Assembly: GCA_963838495.1 (NCBI GenBank)
Contig: CAWIRC010000004.1
Location: 434,001 to 498,000 of the forward strand
Source: JBEKIK01 sp963838495
GTDB taxonomy: Bacteria > Planctomycetota > Planctomycetia > Pirellulales > Thermoguttaceae
Length of the DNA: 64,000 bases
Direction: 5' to 3'
This document shows, in pieces, positions 9,761 to 19,158 of this stretch. Position 1 is the stretch's first letter; each line of letters opens with the position of its first letter. Made by a program: the position numbers and the translations under genes. The notes under the pieces were generated by a model. That model did not search any database. It saw only the letters and a program-made list of their open reading frames with translations, and was not told where the DNA came from.

Positions 9761-10147
9761 TTAAACTGGCCAGGAGAATAGATTTTCTGCCGTTTTGCCA
9801 AATGGGTTGCTGGAAATGAACGCCATTGCATACGATGCGGAAATATTATTATCCTGCTTACACACGACCGAATCGTAACCACCTACGGCCGATGTACATT
9901 CAAATGCAAATTTAAAAGACCAATGCGCACAACTAACGGGAGGCTGAGCGAATAGAGGCATAAGTTCCGAAGAAATCGGAGAGGAGTGATGAGCCGGCTT
10001 TAAATCGACATTTGTGAGATCCGCGCGGATGATATTAGCCGGCGTGAAACAATATATACCCTTCGAGATTCGAGAGGCATTGTTCTGCGCTGCGCATAAC
10101 ACAAGCGCGGAAAATAACGCCCATTTCACCGAACTTCGAAATCGCAC
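9761..10147 (-). CDS. Small putative secreted protein, unknown function
   Basis: 128 residues. GTG start at 10147 with AAGGAGG 5 bases upstream, identical in its last 13 bases (GGAGGCAGCGGTG) to the leader of the PEP-CTERM gene. Residues 1-24 look like a signal peptide (basic MRFRSSVKW, then a hydrophobic run to CAAQNNAS). The remainder has four cysteines and no family I recognise, and lacks a PEP-CTERM tail. It may be a genuine small exported protein or the remnant of a longer one. The shared leader is the main argument that it is translated. Confidence 0.5.
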   Translation of the reverse strand: MRFRSSVKWALFSALVLCAAQNNASRISKGIYCFTPANIIRADLTNVDLKPAHHSSPISSELMPLFAQPPVSCAHWSFKFAFECTSAVGGYDSVVCKQDNNISASYAMAFISSNPFGKTAENLFSWPV

Positions 10148-10377
10148 CGCTGCCTCCTTCGTATTTACACAAAGATTACAGATTATCTCATAACAAACGA
10201 AACTGCCCTGATTTTACATAAACTTTTCGGTCTGTCAAGCATTTGTTAAATATAATTGGGAATTTTAATATCACCAAACGGTGGGGTAATTGTGATGGGT
10301 ATGGAGCTTTACTAAAGCCGTTTGGCTCCGATTAGCCGCAATAGAAAGAGAGCCCCCCCCATAGATAGTTTTCAGGA

Positions 10378-11277
10378 TTACTCAAACATGGGCTTCACAT
10401 CCAGCAGAGCGAGCAAGTATTGCGAGTAGTTGTTGTTATACTCGCCGGCCAATCGACGGAGTTGATCGGCTTGAATGTAGCCCTTATAAAAGGCGATTTC
10501 CTCGATACAGGCGATTTTCAATCCTTGGCGTTCTTCGATGGTTTGCACGAAATTCGCCGCCTGAAGAAGTGAAGATTCCGTGCCCATGTCGAGCCAGGCA
10601 AAACCGCGGCCGAGCCTTTCGACGTAGAGCTGTCCGCGTTGGAGATAAGCGCGATTGACGTCGGAGATCTCCAGTTCGCCTCGCGCGGAAGGCTTGAGCC
10701 CAGAGGCGATCTCAACGACCTGATTATCGTAAAAATATAGCCCGGTAACGGCGTAGTTGGATCGGGGCGATTTGGGCTTTTCTTCGATCGAGAGCGGTTT
10801 ACCCTGTTGATCCAACTCGATAACACCATACCGCTGGGGGTCTTTCACGGCATAAGCGAAAACCGTGGCGCCGCGCATTCTCCCGGCAGCGCGGACAAGC
10901 CCGGCTTGAAATCCCTGACCGTAAAAAATATTATCGCCCAGGATGAAGGCCACGTTGTCGCGGCCGATGAACTCTTGACCGATGAGAAAGGCCTCGGCCA
11001 ATCCTTTTGGCTCAGGTTGTATGGCATAACGTATGGAAATCCCCACTCGACTGCCATTGCCCAGGAGAGACTCGAAATTGCCGATGTCGCGGGGGGTGGA
11101 AATCAATAATATGTCCCGAATTCCGGCCAGCATCAGTACCGAAAGCGGATAATACACCATCGGTTTGTCGTAAATAGGCAATAATTGTTTGCTTACGGCA
11201 TTTGTAATGGGATGCAAACGCGTGCCCGCACCCCCGGCCAAAATGATCCCCTTGGAAAAGAATGCCGATGAAGCCAT
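10378..11277 (-). CDS. rmlA: Glucose-1-phosphate thymidylyltransferase
   Basis: 299 residues from ATG 11277, 10 bases after the rmlB stop; an upstream TTG (11298) would overlap rmlB and is less likely. The nucleotide-binding motif LAGGAGTRLHP is at residues 13-23, followed by SKQLLPIYDKPMVYYPLS and later GDNIFYGQGF and EEKPKSPRSNYAVTGLYFYD, all diagnostic of RmlA. It converts glucose-1-phosphate and dTTP to dTDP-glucose in the cytoplasm. Length fits the family. It forms a two-gene unit with rmlB. No rmlC is visible and the RmlD-like gene at 37337 fits fucosamine synthesis better, so the final dTDP-sugar is not determined by this window. Confidence 0.95.
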   Translation of the reverse strand: MASSAFFSKGIILAGGAGTRLHPITNAVSKQLLPIYDKPMVYYPLSVLMLAGIRDILLISTPRDIGNFESLLGNGSRVGISIRYAIQPEPKGLAEAFLIGQEFIGRDNVAFILGDNIFYGQGFQAGLVRAAGRMRGATVFAYAVKDPQRYGVIELDQQGKPLSIEEKPKSPRSNYAVTGLYFYDNQVVEIASGLKPSARGELEISDVNRAYLQRGQLYVERLGRGFAWLDMGTESSLLQAANFVQTIEERQGLKIACIEEIAFYKGYIQADQLRRLAGEYNNNYSQYLLALLDVKPMFE

Positions 11278-11287
11278 AAATGCCCTT

Positions 11288-12349
11288 TTAGGCGGCAACC
11301 AATCCCAGCCGCTCTCGGCGATAGGTGCCGGAAGTGATGCGTTCGATCCATTGAGGATGATCTAAATACCACTGAACGGTAAGCCGAACGCCTGATTCCA
11401 GGTTGACATGGGGCCGCCAGTTCAATTCCTTGCGGATTTTCCCGGCGTCAATCGCATAACGCCGGTCGTGACCTGGACGGTCCAAGACAAAATTGATAAG
11501 GCGCGAGCAAGGCGCATGTGGCAGGCCCGGTCTTAATTCGTCAACCACGCGGCAGATCTTCTTCACCAGGTCCAAGTTGGTTTGCTCGCAATTGCCGCCG
11601 ATATTATAAGTTTCGCCCGGTCGCCCCCGGTTCAGCACCAGCCAAAGCGCCCGGCAGTGATCCTCGACAAACAGCCAATCGCGGACGTTTTTCCCGTCGC
11701 CGTACACGGGCAGAGGTTTTCCTTCCAAGGCGTTAAGGATCATCAAGGGGACGAGTTTTTCCGGAAATTGATATGGTCCATAATTGTTCGAACAATTGGT
11801 CACCAGCACAGGCATCCGATAGGTGCGAAAGTAGGCCCGGACAAAATGATCGGCCGCCGCCTTTGAAGCCGAATACGGCGAACTGGGATCGTATGGACTC
11901 GATTCGCTGAAATGTCCCAGCGACCCGAGCGATCCGAAAACCTCGTCCGTGGAAACGTGAAGGAATCGGAACGCATCGCGCCTGGCTTCGGGCAGATGTG
12001 CCAAGCAGCGTCGGGCAGAGTCCAAGAGGTTAAAAGTCCCCTGCACGTTTGTCCGCACAAACTCGGCCGGGTCGTCTATCGAGCGATCTACGTGCGTTTG
12101 GGCGGCAAAATGGACGATGGCGTCGGGCTGATAATCTCGAATTACTTGATCCACTGTCCGGCAATCGGCAATATCTCCCCGGATGAAGCAATGATCGGGA
12201 TGATCGAGGTAAACATCAAGTGAATCCAGATTGCCTGCATATGTTAATTTATCCAAATTCACCACCCGGATTCGCCATTGACCCAGACAATGCCGCACAA
12301 AACAGCTTCCAATAAAACCGGCTCCTCCGGTGACGAGAACAGTTCTCAT
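11288..12349 (-). CDS. rmlB: dTDP-glucose 4,6-dehydratase
   Basis: 353 residues from ATG 12349; the frame extends 32 codons further upstream, but only this start places the GGAGFIGS Rossmann motif at the usual residue 8. Catalytic residues are visible: STDE (Thr134-Asp135-Glu136), and YSASK (Tyr159, Lys163). NNYGPYQFPEKLVPL and YGDGKNVRDWL match RmlB. It dehydrates dTDP-glucose to dTDP-4-keto-6-deoxyglucose, the branch point to rhamnose, fucosamine-like and amino sugars. Adjacent to rmlA, in the order B-A, divergent from the exosortase operon. Confidence 0.96.
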   Translation of the reverse strand: MRTVLVTGGAGFIGSCFVRHCLGQWRIRVVNLDKLTYAGNLDSLDVYLDHPDHCFIRGDIADCRTVDQVIRDYQPDAIVHFAAQTHVDRSIDDPAEFVRTNVQGTFNLLDSARRCLAHLPEARRDAFRFLHVSTDEVFGSLGSLGHFSESSPYDPSSPYSASKAAADHFVRAYFRTYRMPVLVTNCSNNYGPYQFPEKLVPLMILNALEGKPLPVYGDGKNVRDWLFVEDHCRALWLVLNRGRPGETYNIGGNCEQTNLDLVKKICRVVDELRPGLPHAPCSRLINFVLDRPGHDRRYAIDAGKIRKELNWRPHVNLESGVRLTVQWYLDHPQWIERITSGTYRRERLGLVAA

Positions 12350-12968
12350 AGCCCAACCTTGCTTCCTTGCACAATCCCCGCTCATGGAGGGGACGAATGG
12401 ATAGAGGCTCATTTTCCCGTTTTTAATAAAACAAGGCAACATCAATCAACCGGATAAAAAAGAAGATTATGAGCGGCACAAAATAAAAGGGCCGCCATTA
12501 ACACGATGTAATCCGGCGCCGGCGCATAGGTTGTTTTTTTTCATCATCGATGTTTACAAAGAAAAAATTACTTCCCTACACGGCATTTCCTGATCGATAT
12601 TGCCAACATGTGGATTTAACTATCGTAACATATTATCTACAAATAACTTAAGATCATCCAACTGATGAAATAAATCTACTTTTGGCATATCCTTTGCTCA
12701 AATTCAAAAGCAATCCCAAACTGCATTAAAAACAGAGATATAAACACAAATAGTAGCTTGAGGGAATAAAATCAAATTTATCGCTTTTATGGATGGTTTC
12801 CCCGATTTTTTTTGCTCTTCCGATCTCCATTGGTCCGGCTGTTGACATTTTCGGAGGGAACGGTCAAGCTGAAATTATCGCCATTTGCCCTCGGTATTAA
12901 GAAGTTTTCAAGATCCGAATATCTCGGTGAAAAACCGGGGCAAAACATTTAGAAGGGATTGTCAACTC
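12350..12968. other. Divergent intergenic region between rmlB and the exosortase operon
   Basis: 619 AT-rich bases without a credible gene. It must carry promoters for both directions. A TTGACA at 12842-12847 points towards the exosortase gene, but there is no good -10 at 16-18 bases, so I do not call it a promoter. I found no sigma-54 GG/GC pair with the right spacing. Confidence 0.5.
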
Positions 12969-13949
12969 ATGATTAATAACACCAGAGTTACTGAGTGGAA
13001 GACCGCTCTGCGCCAGCCGCAGGTATTAATTACCGGGGCTGTATTAATCGCGTTATTTCTTTTCTTCTACTTTGGCACAATTTGTAAATTGATTAATACC
13101 TATTGGACGGATCCGGACTACGTGCATGGTTTTTTTGTGCCGCTATTTTCCATCTACATCTTGTGGTATCGTCGAGACATGTTGCCCCCCGTTCCCCAAA
13201 AAGGCAGTTGGTGGGGGCTGGCCTTTTTTGGCTTTTGGGCTTTCATTGTTTGGTCGGGTGCATATTTTGCTTACACCTGGTTTGACCCTTTTTCCATTGT
13301 CCCCTGTTTGGCGGGGATAGTGCTTTTCGTCGGCGGATGGCAGGTGTTCCTATGGGCCTGGCCGGCATTGGCCTTTTTATTCTTTATAGTGCCGCTGCCG
13401 GGATTGCTTTCCAGTTTTTTAAGCGGTCCCTTGCAGAGCATAGGCACCCATGTGAGTGTCTTTGTTATCCAAACATTGGGCATGCCATCAATAGCGCAGG
13501 GAAACCAGATCCACCTCCGAGACTCACAGTTGGGTATCGAAGAGGCCTGTAGCGGAATTAAGATGCTGATGTTGTTTTTTACTTTATGTGTGGGTGCCGC
13601 ATTTGTCACGCGTAAACCGGTTTGGGAAAGGGTGCTAATTGTCATCAGCGCCCCCCCAATAGCCGTCTTGGCCAATGTTTTTCGCATTACGCTGACGGCC
13701 ATACTATTTGAAATGGCCCACATCTGGCCTTCGGTCATCAGCAAGGAATTACCTGAGAAAGTGTTCCATGATTTCGCCGGTCTTTTGATGATGCCGGTGG
13801 CTTTGTTGATTTTATTGGGCGAGATGACCTTGATTTCCAAGTTAATGGTGCAACCTGTAACTGATCGGAGCGTTGTGGTGCGGGAGGCTTCGCGCGGGTT
13901 GCTGGGCGTAGGAATGAAAACCGACAAGGAAAAACACGGGAAATCCTAG
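12969..13949 (+). CDS. Exosortase (PEP-CTERM protein-sorting transpeptidase)
   Basis: 326 residues from ATG 12969 (an upstream in-frame TTG at 12885 is rejected). About eight membrane helices. The exosortase catalytic residues are in order: Cys194 in EEACSGIKML, Arg239 in NVFRIT, and His267 in FHDFAG. The N-terminal TDPDYVHGFFVPLFSIYILW is also typical. The enzyme cuts exported proteins at the PEP motif and transfers them to an anchor, probably linked to exopolysaccharide. First gene of a run with the Wzc-like and EpsI-like genes. The EpsI domain is not fused here but encoded separately at 16474. A likely substrate is the PEP-CTERM protein at 8863. Confidence 0.93.
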   Translation: MINNTRVTEWKTALRQPQVLITGAVLIALFLFFYFGTICKLINTYWTDPDYVHGFFVPLFSIYILWYRRDMLPPVPQKGSWWGLAFFGFWAFIVWSGAYFAYTWFDPFSIVPCLAGIVLFVGGWQVFLWAWPALAFLFFIVPLPGLLSSFLSGPLQSIGTHVSVFVIQTLGMPSIAQGNQIHLRDSQLGIEEACSGIKMLMLFFTLCVGAAFVTRKPVWERVLIVISAPPIAVLANVFRITLTAILFEMAHIWPSVISKELPEKVFHDFAGLLMMPVALLILLGEMTLISKLMVQPVTDRSVVVREASRGLLGVGMKTDKEKHGKS

Positions 13950-14138
13950 ATGGAGGCGCGGAAATCCTGCGGATGCATGATTGGCGCCCGGCAGGCGGTC
14001 AAATTTGGAAAACCGCTCGAAAATGCAAAAAAACAACTTAAAAAGAACCAATGATGTTCCAACCGCGTATGATTAAACTACTTGTCCGTCGATTTGCATT
14101 GCGGTCAAGCAAAATACCTCGAACGGGAGAAGAAATTT

Positions 14139-16421
14139 ATGTCGATTGATGAAAGGCCATTATTGTCTGAGGATCAGAGCAATGTCCAAGCCTTGGCACT
14201 TACTCAGGCAAGTACTCTATCGCAACCAGGGGGTTCCCTGGCACGATATGGCCAGGATGTAGCCATGCAATCCCGGGCTGCCGGCGACCTGATAGCTTTT
14301 TTACATGCTTTCCGGCGAAATTGGCTGTTGGCCGTGGCTTTGGGGGTCTGTCTTAGCGTGGGAGCCGGCTTGGTTGTCTGGTATGGAATGGGGGCCAGGT
14401 ATACGGCGGCGGCTTTTATTCAAGTGCATTATCAAAAAGAGGCCATGGTCTTTATGACCAATGACAGGCCGGTTGAATCCGAATACGAACTGCTGAAAAA
14501 CACGCAGATGCAGCGAATACAGGATCCTTTTGTGTTGCAGGCCGCTCTTCGCAAACCGGAGGAGAACCCAATCTCCCGCCTGCCTATACTGAAAAAACAA
14601 AGAGATCCCATTCACTGGTTGCAGAGCAAACTTTCCGTGTCGTTTCCCCTCAGGGGGGAGGTCATGAGAGTGGAGTTGACGAGTTCCAATCCCAAGGAGG
14701 CGTTGACGATTGTTTCCGCGGTGGTCGATGCATACAAGTCGGAAGTTATCGACGCTGAAATGGAAAAACGCCGCCAGCGTGTAAACGAACTCGAGCGAGT
14801 TTTCACCGACAAGGACCAGGAGGTACGCAACGAACGCAACAAGCTTAAAGATTTGGCCGAACAATTGGGGGCGGCGGAACAGGAAAACCTCAACCTGAAG
14901 CAAAGGCTTACACTGGAAGAACTGGCGGTGTATCGGAATCAACTGGCGCAACGCGATTTCGATGTAGGGCGGCTGCGGGGCGAACTGGCTTCCCGCCAAG
15001 CCGAACTTCAATCCGTGAAAAACATGGTTATTTCCGACGTGGAGTGCGAAATGTACGCACAGGGCGATCCGGTTTTGCGGGATTTAATGCAGGAAATCAT
15101 GTGGCGCAAGCAGGATTCGGAATACGCCTCGGGCGTGCTGAAAGAGAGCCCGCAGAAAGACGCCGCCAAAAAACCGAACCGCTTCGTCAACCAGTACCAG
15201 AATCAATTGGATAAGTTCGAGAATGACTACAAAGACCGCATAGAAAGAATAAAGGACGAAATTCTCCACAAGCGGCAAACCGAGGTTGAAAGAGAAATCA
15301 AGCGCTTGGAAGCGGCCATCGAGATCGCCAACAAGCAGCAGAAAAACATTGACGAAGAGGTCCAGCACCTGAAAAAACAGGCCGAACAATTCGGCAGTTC
15401 GTCGGTTGACGTGGAAATGTTGCGGGCCGATATTCAAGTTCGCGATAAGTCGTTGAACACCATTGCCAGCGAACGCGACCAGTTGAGGGTGGAATTGCGT
15501 TCGCCCCCGCGAATAGAAATCCTCACGCCGGGGAAAGTCCCCGATCCAGTGGAGCCGTCTAATTCCGTTATGCGAATGGGCTTGACAGTCTTTAGTTCGA
15601 TGTTGGGCTTTTGCCTGCCGGTTGTGGCGATCGTACTGCTGGATATACGCCGACAACGCATCAATACTTCAATGGAAGTCAGAGAGCGACTTGGAATTCC
15701 GGTCATTGGCAGCATGCCCATCATCCCCACGCGGGTGCTGCGCCAATTGGGCTCGCCTTCCAAGCGGAATAAACTTTGGCAATTGCGACTTACCGAATCC
15801 GTGGACGGAATCACAGCCAGGTTGTTGCGACGCGCCGAGTTGGAGCAAAGGCGCGTGGTGATGGTTACCAGTGCCGTGAGCGGGGAAGGCAAAACCACCC
15901 TCGCGGCGCAATTGGCCATGAGCTTGGCGCGGGCAAACCGCCGCACCATGCTGGTGGATTTCGATTTGCGTCAGCCCTCGTTTGACGACGCCTTCGGCCT
16001 GGAGCGCAGTCCGGGAGTAAGCGAAATCCTGAGAAATGAATGTGATCTGGCCCGGGCCGTCCAACACACGCAAACCGGCAACTTATCGGTAATAACGGCA
16101 GGCCGGTGGAATCGCATGGCCCTATCGGCATTGGCCAACGGAGGAGCGGACTCGTTGTTCAAGGAGCTCCGCGACGAATACGAGTTCGTGATCGTGGACA
16201 CCAGCCCGATCCTGCCCATCGCCGACGCAAGATTCGTGAGCCAATACGTGGATTCGGTGGTGCTTTGCGTATTCCGCGACGTCAGCGAGTCCCCGAAAAT
16301 CCTGGCGGCTTGCGAGATTCTAGAGGCCTTCGGCGTGCAATGCGTGGAAGCGGCTGTGGCCGGAACAAGCGAAAAAGACGCGGGCCGAACCGGATATTAT
16401 CACTCCAGCGTTTCGGCGTAA
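14139..16421 (+). CDS. Wzc-like polysaccharide co-polymerase / tyrosine-protein kinase
   Basis: 760 residues from ATG 14139, preceded by GGAGAAG. A membrane helix at about residues 62-84, a long charged coiled coil (about 220-440, periplasmic), a second helix near 478-500, then a cytoplasmic BY-kinase: Walker A SGEGKTT near 582, Walker A' MLVDFDLRQP near 604, Walker B IVDTSP near 683. The role is control of polysaccharide chain length and export by cycles of phosphorylation. The C-terminal tail has only one Tyr pair (GYYHSS) instead of a Tyr-rich cluster, so autophosphorylation may be simpler than in E. coli Wzc. Sits between the exosortase and EpsI genes, as in exosortase-associated EPS loci. 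Confidence 0.93.
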   Translation: MSIDERPLLSEDQSNVQALALTQASTLSQPGGSLARYGQDVAMQSRAAGDLIAFLHAFRRNWLLAVALGVCLSVGAGLVVWYGMGARYTAAAFIQVHYQKEAMVFMTNDRPVESEYELLKNTQMQRIQDPFVLQAALRKPEENPISRLPILKKQRDPIHWLQSKLSVSFPLRGEVMRVELTSSNPKEALTIVSAVVDAYKSEVIDAEMEKRRQRVNELERVFTDKDQEVRNERNKLKDLAEQLGAAEQENLNLKQRLTLEELAVYRNQLAQRDFDVGRLRGELASRQAELQSVKNMVISDVECEMYAQGDPVLRDLMQEIMWRKQDSEYASGVLKESPQKDAAKKPNRFVNQYQNQLDKFENDYKDRIERIKDEILHKRQTEVEREIKRLEAAIEIANKQQKNIDEEVQHLKKQAEQFGSSSVDVEMLRADIQVRDKSLNTIASERDQLRVELRSPPRIEILTPGKVPDPVEPSNSVMRMGLTVFSSMLGFCLPVVAIVLLDIRRQRINTSMEVRERLGIPVIGSMPIIPTRVLRQLGSPSKRNKLWQLRLTESVDGITARLLRRAELEQRRVVMVTSAVSGEGKTTLAAQLAMSLARANRRTMLVDFDLRQPSFDDAFGLERSPGVSEILRNECDLARAVQHTQTGNLSVITAGRWNRMALSALANGGADSLFKELRDEYEFVIVDTSPILPIADARFVSQYVDSVVLCVFRDVSESPKILAACEILEAFGVQCVEAAVAGTSEKDAGRTGYYHSSVSA

Positions 16422-16473
16422 TATTTGAGTTTTGTACATTTCCCCAACTAGTTGTTCAGAGGAAAAACGCATT

Positions 16474-17178
16474 ATGCAAGGAAATATCTCGGTAAGAGTA
16501 ATTATCGCCGCCGCGTTAATTGTCTCGACATATATCGGCGTACGTGTAGTGGGCAAACTTACCCAAACGCCTCCGGTCGTGCTCCCCAATTGGAAAGTGC
16601 AAGATTTACCGAAGCAATTGGGCGAGTGGAAGGGGGAAGATGCCGAATTAGACAAGCGGATTTTCGTAGCCGAAGGCGCCCATTCCGTTGTGGAACGGCA
16701 ATACCGAAATGAATCGGGAACGGTGATTTCATTGCATTTGGCTTTATTCAAAGACCCCGTCGAGGGCATCTGGCACAATCCTATTAGCTGCTACGTCTCC
16801 GGCGGCTGGACTCCCGTGGAAATAACGCGTGTGCCCATCTCCGAGACCGACGAGAATAGCGATAAAATAGCCCTTTCCACATGGGATAAAAGCGGAGTCG
16901 CGACTGTCGTTGGATATTGGTTTCAACTTGGCGAGCATCGGCTATACGGCCGCTGGGACTTGGGCTTCAAAGTGCGTTGGCAGATGAGGGGCCGTAAAAC
17001 GTGGCCTGCTCTTATAAAAGTCTTGATAACAACTGGCGTAGGAGCGAAACCGGAAGATAGTAAAACCCAATTGCTCAAATTCGCGGATCTGGTTCATCAA
17101 TGGATTAATCAGCCGCAGCATAACAATACCAATGACGAGTCCGCCGACGCCAAACCTTCTCCTGCCGCTCCCGACTAA
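16474..17178 (+). CDS. EpsI family protein (exosortase-associated)
   Basis: 234 residues from ATG 16474, with AGAGGAAA upstream. One N-terminal helix (about 6-26), then a periplasmic domain with the EpsI signature HNPISC (His101, Cys106) and GGW (110-112), preceded by LGEWKGEDAELD. EpsI domains occur fused to exosortases or as separate neighbours; they are needed for exopolysaccharide production but their chemistry is not established. The Gln/Asn/Pro-rich tail looks disordered. Last gene before the terminator at 17496. Confidence 0.85.
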   Translation: MQGNISVRVIIAAALIVSTYIGVRVVGKLTQTPPVVLPNWKVQDLPKQLGEWKGEDAELDKRIFVAEGAHSVVERQYRNESGTVISLHLALFKDPVEGIWHNPISCYVSGGWTPVEITRVPISETDENSDKIALSTWDKSGVATVVGYWFQLGEHRLYGRWDLGFKVRWQMRGRKTWPALIKVLITTGVGAKPEDSKTQLLKFADLVHQWINQPQHNNTNDESADAKPSPAAPD

Positions 17179-17495
17179 CCTCCGTGGAGTGAAAACAATC
17201 GAAATCGATTCAAGCCAGAGCAGTGGCGGGTTAAGATCACATGGGCTTATTCTGGACGACAAAAGGCGCACCCTTCCAACAGCGTAGAGATTATAGCGGT
17301 TTTATGTATAATAACGCTCATCCGACCGTATAGTAATGGCAATTTTTCCCATTAAACGGAGGCGGTCGCCATAAGGCTCAAATTCCACTCGAGCCGATTT
17401 AAGACACGACTGTGAAACTTATAATTGAAAAAGACCCATAACCGGGCATTCCCTGTTATGCTGGATCAACCGCCTTATCGTCCCGGGCGGCAAGG
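17179..17495. other. Intergenic region after the exosortase operon
   Basis: About 317 bases with no credible ORF or RNA gene. It leads into the terminator hairpin at 17496. A short stretch near 17370 superficially resembles a tRNA T-arm but no cloverleaf can be built around it. Confidence 0.5.
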
Positions 17496-17518
17496 AACAC
17501 CCACAGGGTGTTTTTTTT
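17496..17518 (+). terminator. Rho-independent terminator
   Basis: Stem AACACCC / GGGTGTT with a 3-base loop, followed by a run of T. It separates the exosortase-Wzc-EpsI operon from the flippase-led cluster. Confidence 0.8.
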
Positions 17519-17618
17519 AGGACATGGATGTCACCCACGAGAACGGAGTCGCGCAGAAACTGTTCTTTATTGATAATGTCACCGCGATTTTATCATTTAT
17601 CATTTTTGAGATAATGTC

Positions 17619-19148
17619 TTGATTTTGGAAAAAGAAAAAAATGACTCTTTATATTCTGTACCCGCTCCTGACGCGTTAGGACGATTGGCGCGTACAGGCG
17701 CTTCGTGGTCGATTTCATTGTTGATCGTTCGACAATTGTTCGGCATCGGCGTGGCAGGCGCATTTGCGCGACTTTTGTCTCCCGATGATTTCGGCTTAGT
17801 CGCCATGGTAGTGACTCTTACCGGTTTCTTGGCGCTGATTTCCGATATGGGGCTTTCTTGGGCGACGGTTTATGATCGTCAAGCCGATTTCCAAAAGACT
17901 AATTCTTTGTTTTGGATCGGCGGCTTATTGGGCATCGGCACCTGGCTGGCTTGTATCATATCCTCGCCACTGCTCGCGTGGTTTTATAAAAAAACAGAAT
18001 TAATTCCTATAAGTATTGCGCTGGGAGCTGGTCTTTTCATCAACGGGTTGAGCATCCAACCCACGGCTTTGCTGAAAAGAAAACTCAGGCAAAAGGCCCT
18101 CTCGATCGCCCAGTTGTTGGCAACGGTTCTAGCCGGCTTGGTTGCCATTTTGCTGGCCTGGATGGCCGCCAGGTATTGGGCATTGGTAGCTCAAACGATG
18201 GTCAGCAGCGGTATCCTGTTGCTATTGGCGTTGGCATGGTCCGGGTTCAGGCCGGGTAGGCCCCGACTTTCACCGGGAACATTAAAATTATTGAAATTCG
18301 GCGGACTGGTAGGCGCTTGCAACATCATCACTTACTTCCAGGTTAACCTGGATAATATACTCGTGGGAAGGTTCTGCAGTGCGGCCGATTTGGGATTTTA
18401 TTCGCGCGCATTTTATTTACAGACCTTGCCCGCCATGTATATCTCCATGGCCATAACCGACGTCATGATTCCTGCATTCACCACCTTGGCGGCAGATAAA
18501 GAGCGCTTGGCCGCGGCGTTCCGCAAAGCCGTGACATTGATGGCGTTTATAAGCTTTCCGGTCGGAGCATGCTTGGGCATCACCGCCTATGAAACTGTGA
18601 GAATCATTTACGGTTCGGCATGGTTGACTGTTGCAGTGCTTTTGCAGTGGCTGGCTTTGCCTGCCATGATTCTGCCATTGGCTCAATCCGGAGGATGGTT
18701 GTTTATAGCAACTGGGAAAGTGCGCGAAATGATGTTATTGTCTCTTTCGACATTTCCTATTGTGTGCATTGTCTACATCTACGCGGTTACATCGGGGGGC
18801 GTTTTGGGAATGGCCATTGCGGTAGCCGCCCTTTTTTCCATCCCTTTGCCGTTGCTGACATTTTATATGGCTATCCGCGCCGCCAAAATCGATTTTATCC
18901 CCACGTTAAAGCCCGTAATGAAAATCGCGATAATTTGTGCCGCGGCTTCTGCGGCGGCAATAGGCGCGGGCAGTCTCGGTGAAATATTAAAAATACATTG
19001 GCTTATTGTTTTTTTAATAAAAGTTTTTGCAGGCGCGTTCACATATCTTACCTTGGCCTTAATTTTTATAAGGCCGTTGCCTATCAATATAGCCGAAAAG
19101 TTTTGGGGGATATTTCGCTGGGTTGGTGGAAATTATATCGGTAATTGA
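17619..19148 (+). CDS. Wzx-type oligosaccharide flippase (MOP/PST family)
   Basis: 509 residues, 12-14 hydrophobic helices. The N-terminal ISLLIVRQLFGIGVAGAFAR, LLSPDDFGLVAM and later GFYSRAF and MYISMAITDVMIPAF are typical of lipopolysaccharide/EPS flippases. It would move undecaprenyl-linked repeat units across the inner membrane. The start is a TTG at 17619 or 17625; there is no ATG before the first helix and only a weak ribosome-binding site. First gene of the long glycosyltransferase cluster. Confidence 0.9.
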   Translation: MILEKEKNDSLYSVPAPDALGRLARTGASWSISLLIVRQLFGIGVAGAFARLLSPDDFGLVAMVVTLTGFLALISDMGLSWATVYDRQADFQKTNSLFWIGGLLGIGTWLACIISSPLLAWFYKKTELIPISIALGAGLFINGLSIQPTALLKRKLRQKALSIAQLLATVLAGLVAILLAWMAARYWALVAQTMVSSGILLLLALAWSGFRPGRPRLSPGTLKLLKFGGLVGACNIITYFQVNLDNILVGRFCSAADLGFYSRAFYLQTLPAMYISMAITDVMIPAFTTLAADKERLAAAFRKAVTLMAFISFPVGACLGITAYETVRIIYGSAWLTVAVLLQWLALPAMILPLAQSGGWLFIATGKVREMMLLSLSTFPIVCIVYIYAVTSGGVLGMAIAVAALFSIPLPLLTFYMAIRAAKIDFIPTLKPVMKIAIICAAASAAAIGAGSLGEILKIHWLIVFLIKVFAGAFTYLTLALIFIRPLPINIAEKFWGIFRWVGGNYIGN

Positions 19149-19158
19149 AAGGTGATGG

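Noticed and set aside
10274..10325. Terminator of rmlA
   Set aside because: An 8-bp inverted repeat CCAAACGG/CCGTTTGG exists, but the loop is 36 bases and there is no T-run in the minus-strand direction.
12842..12870. Sigma-70 promoter for the exosortase operon
   Set aside because: TTGACA is present but no acceptable -10 box lies at 16-18 bases.
17360..17400. tRNA-like T-arm
   Set aside because: No acceptor stem, anticodon arm or D-arm can be formed around it.
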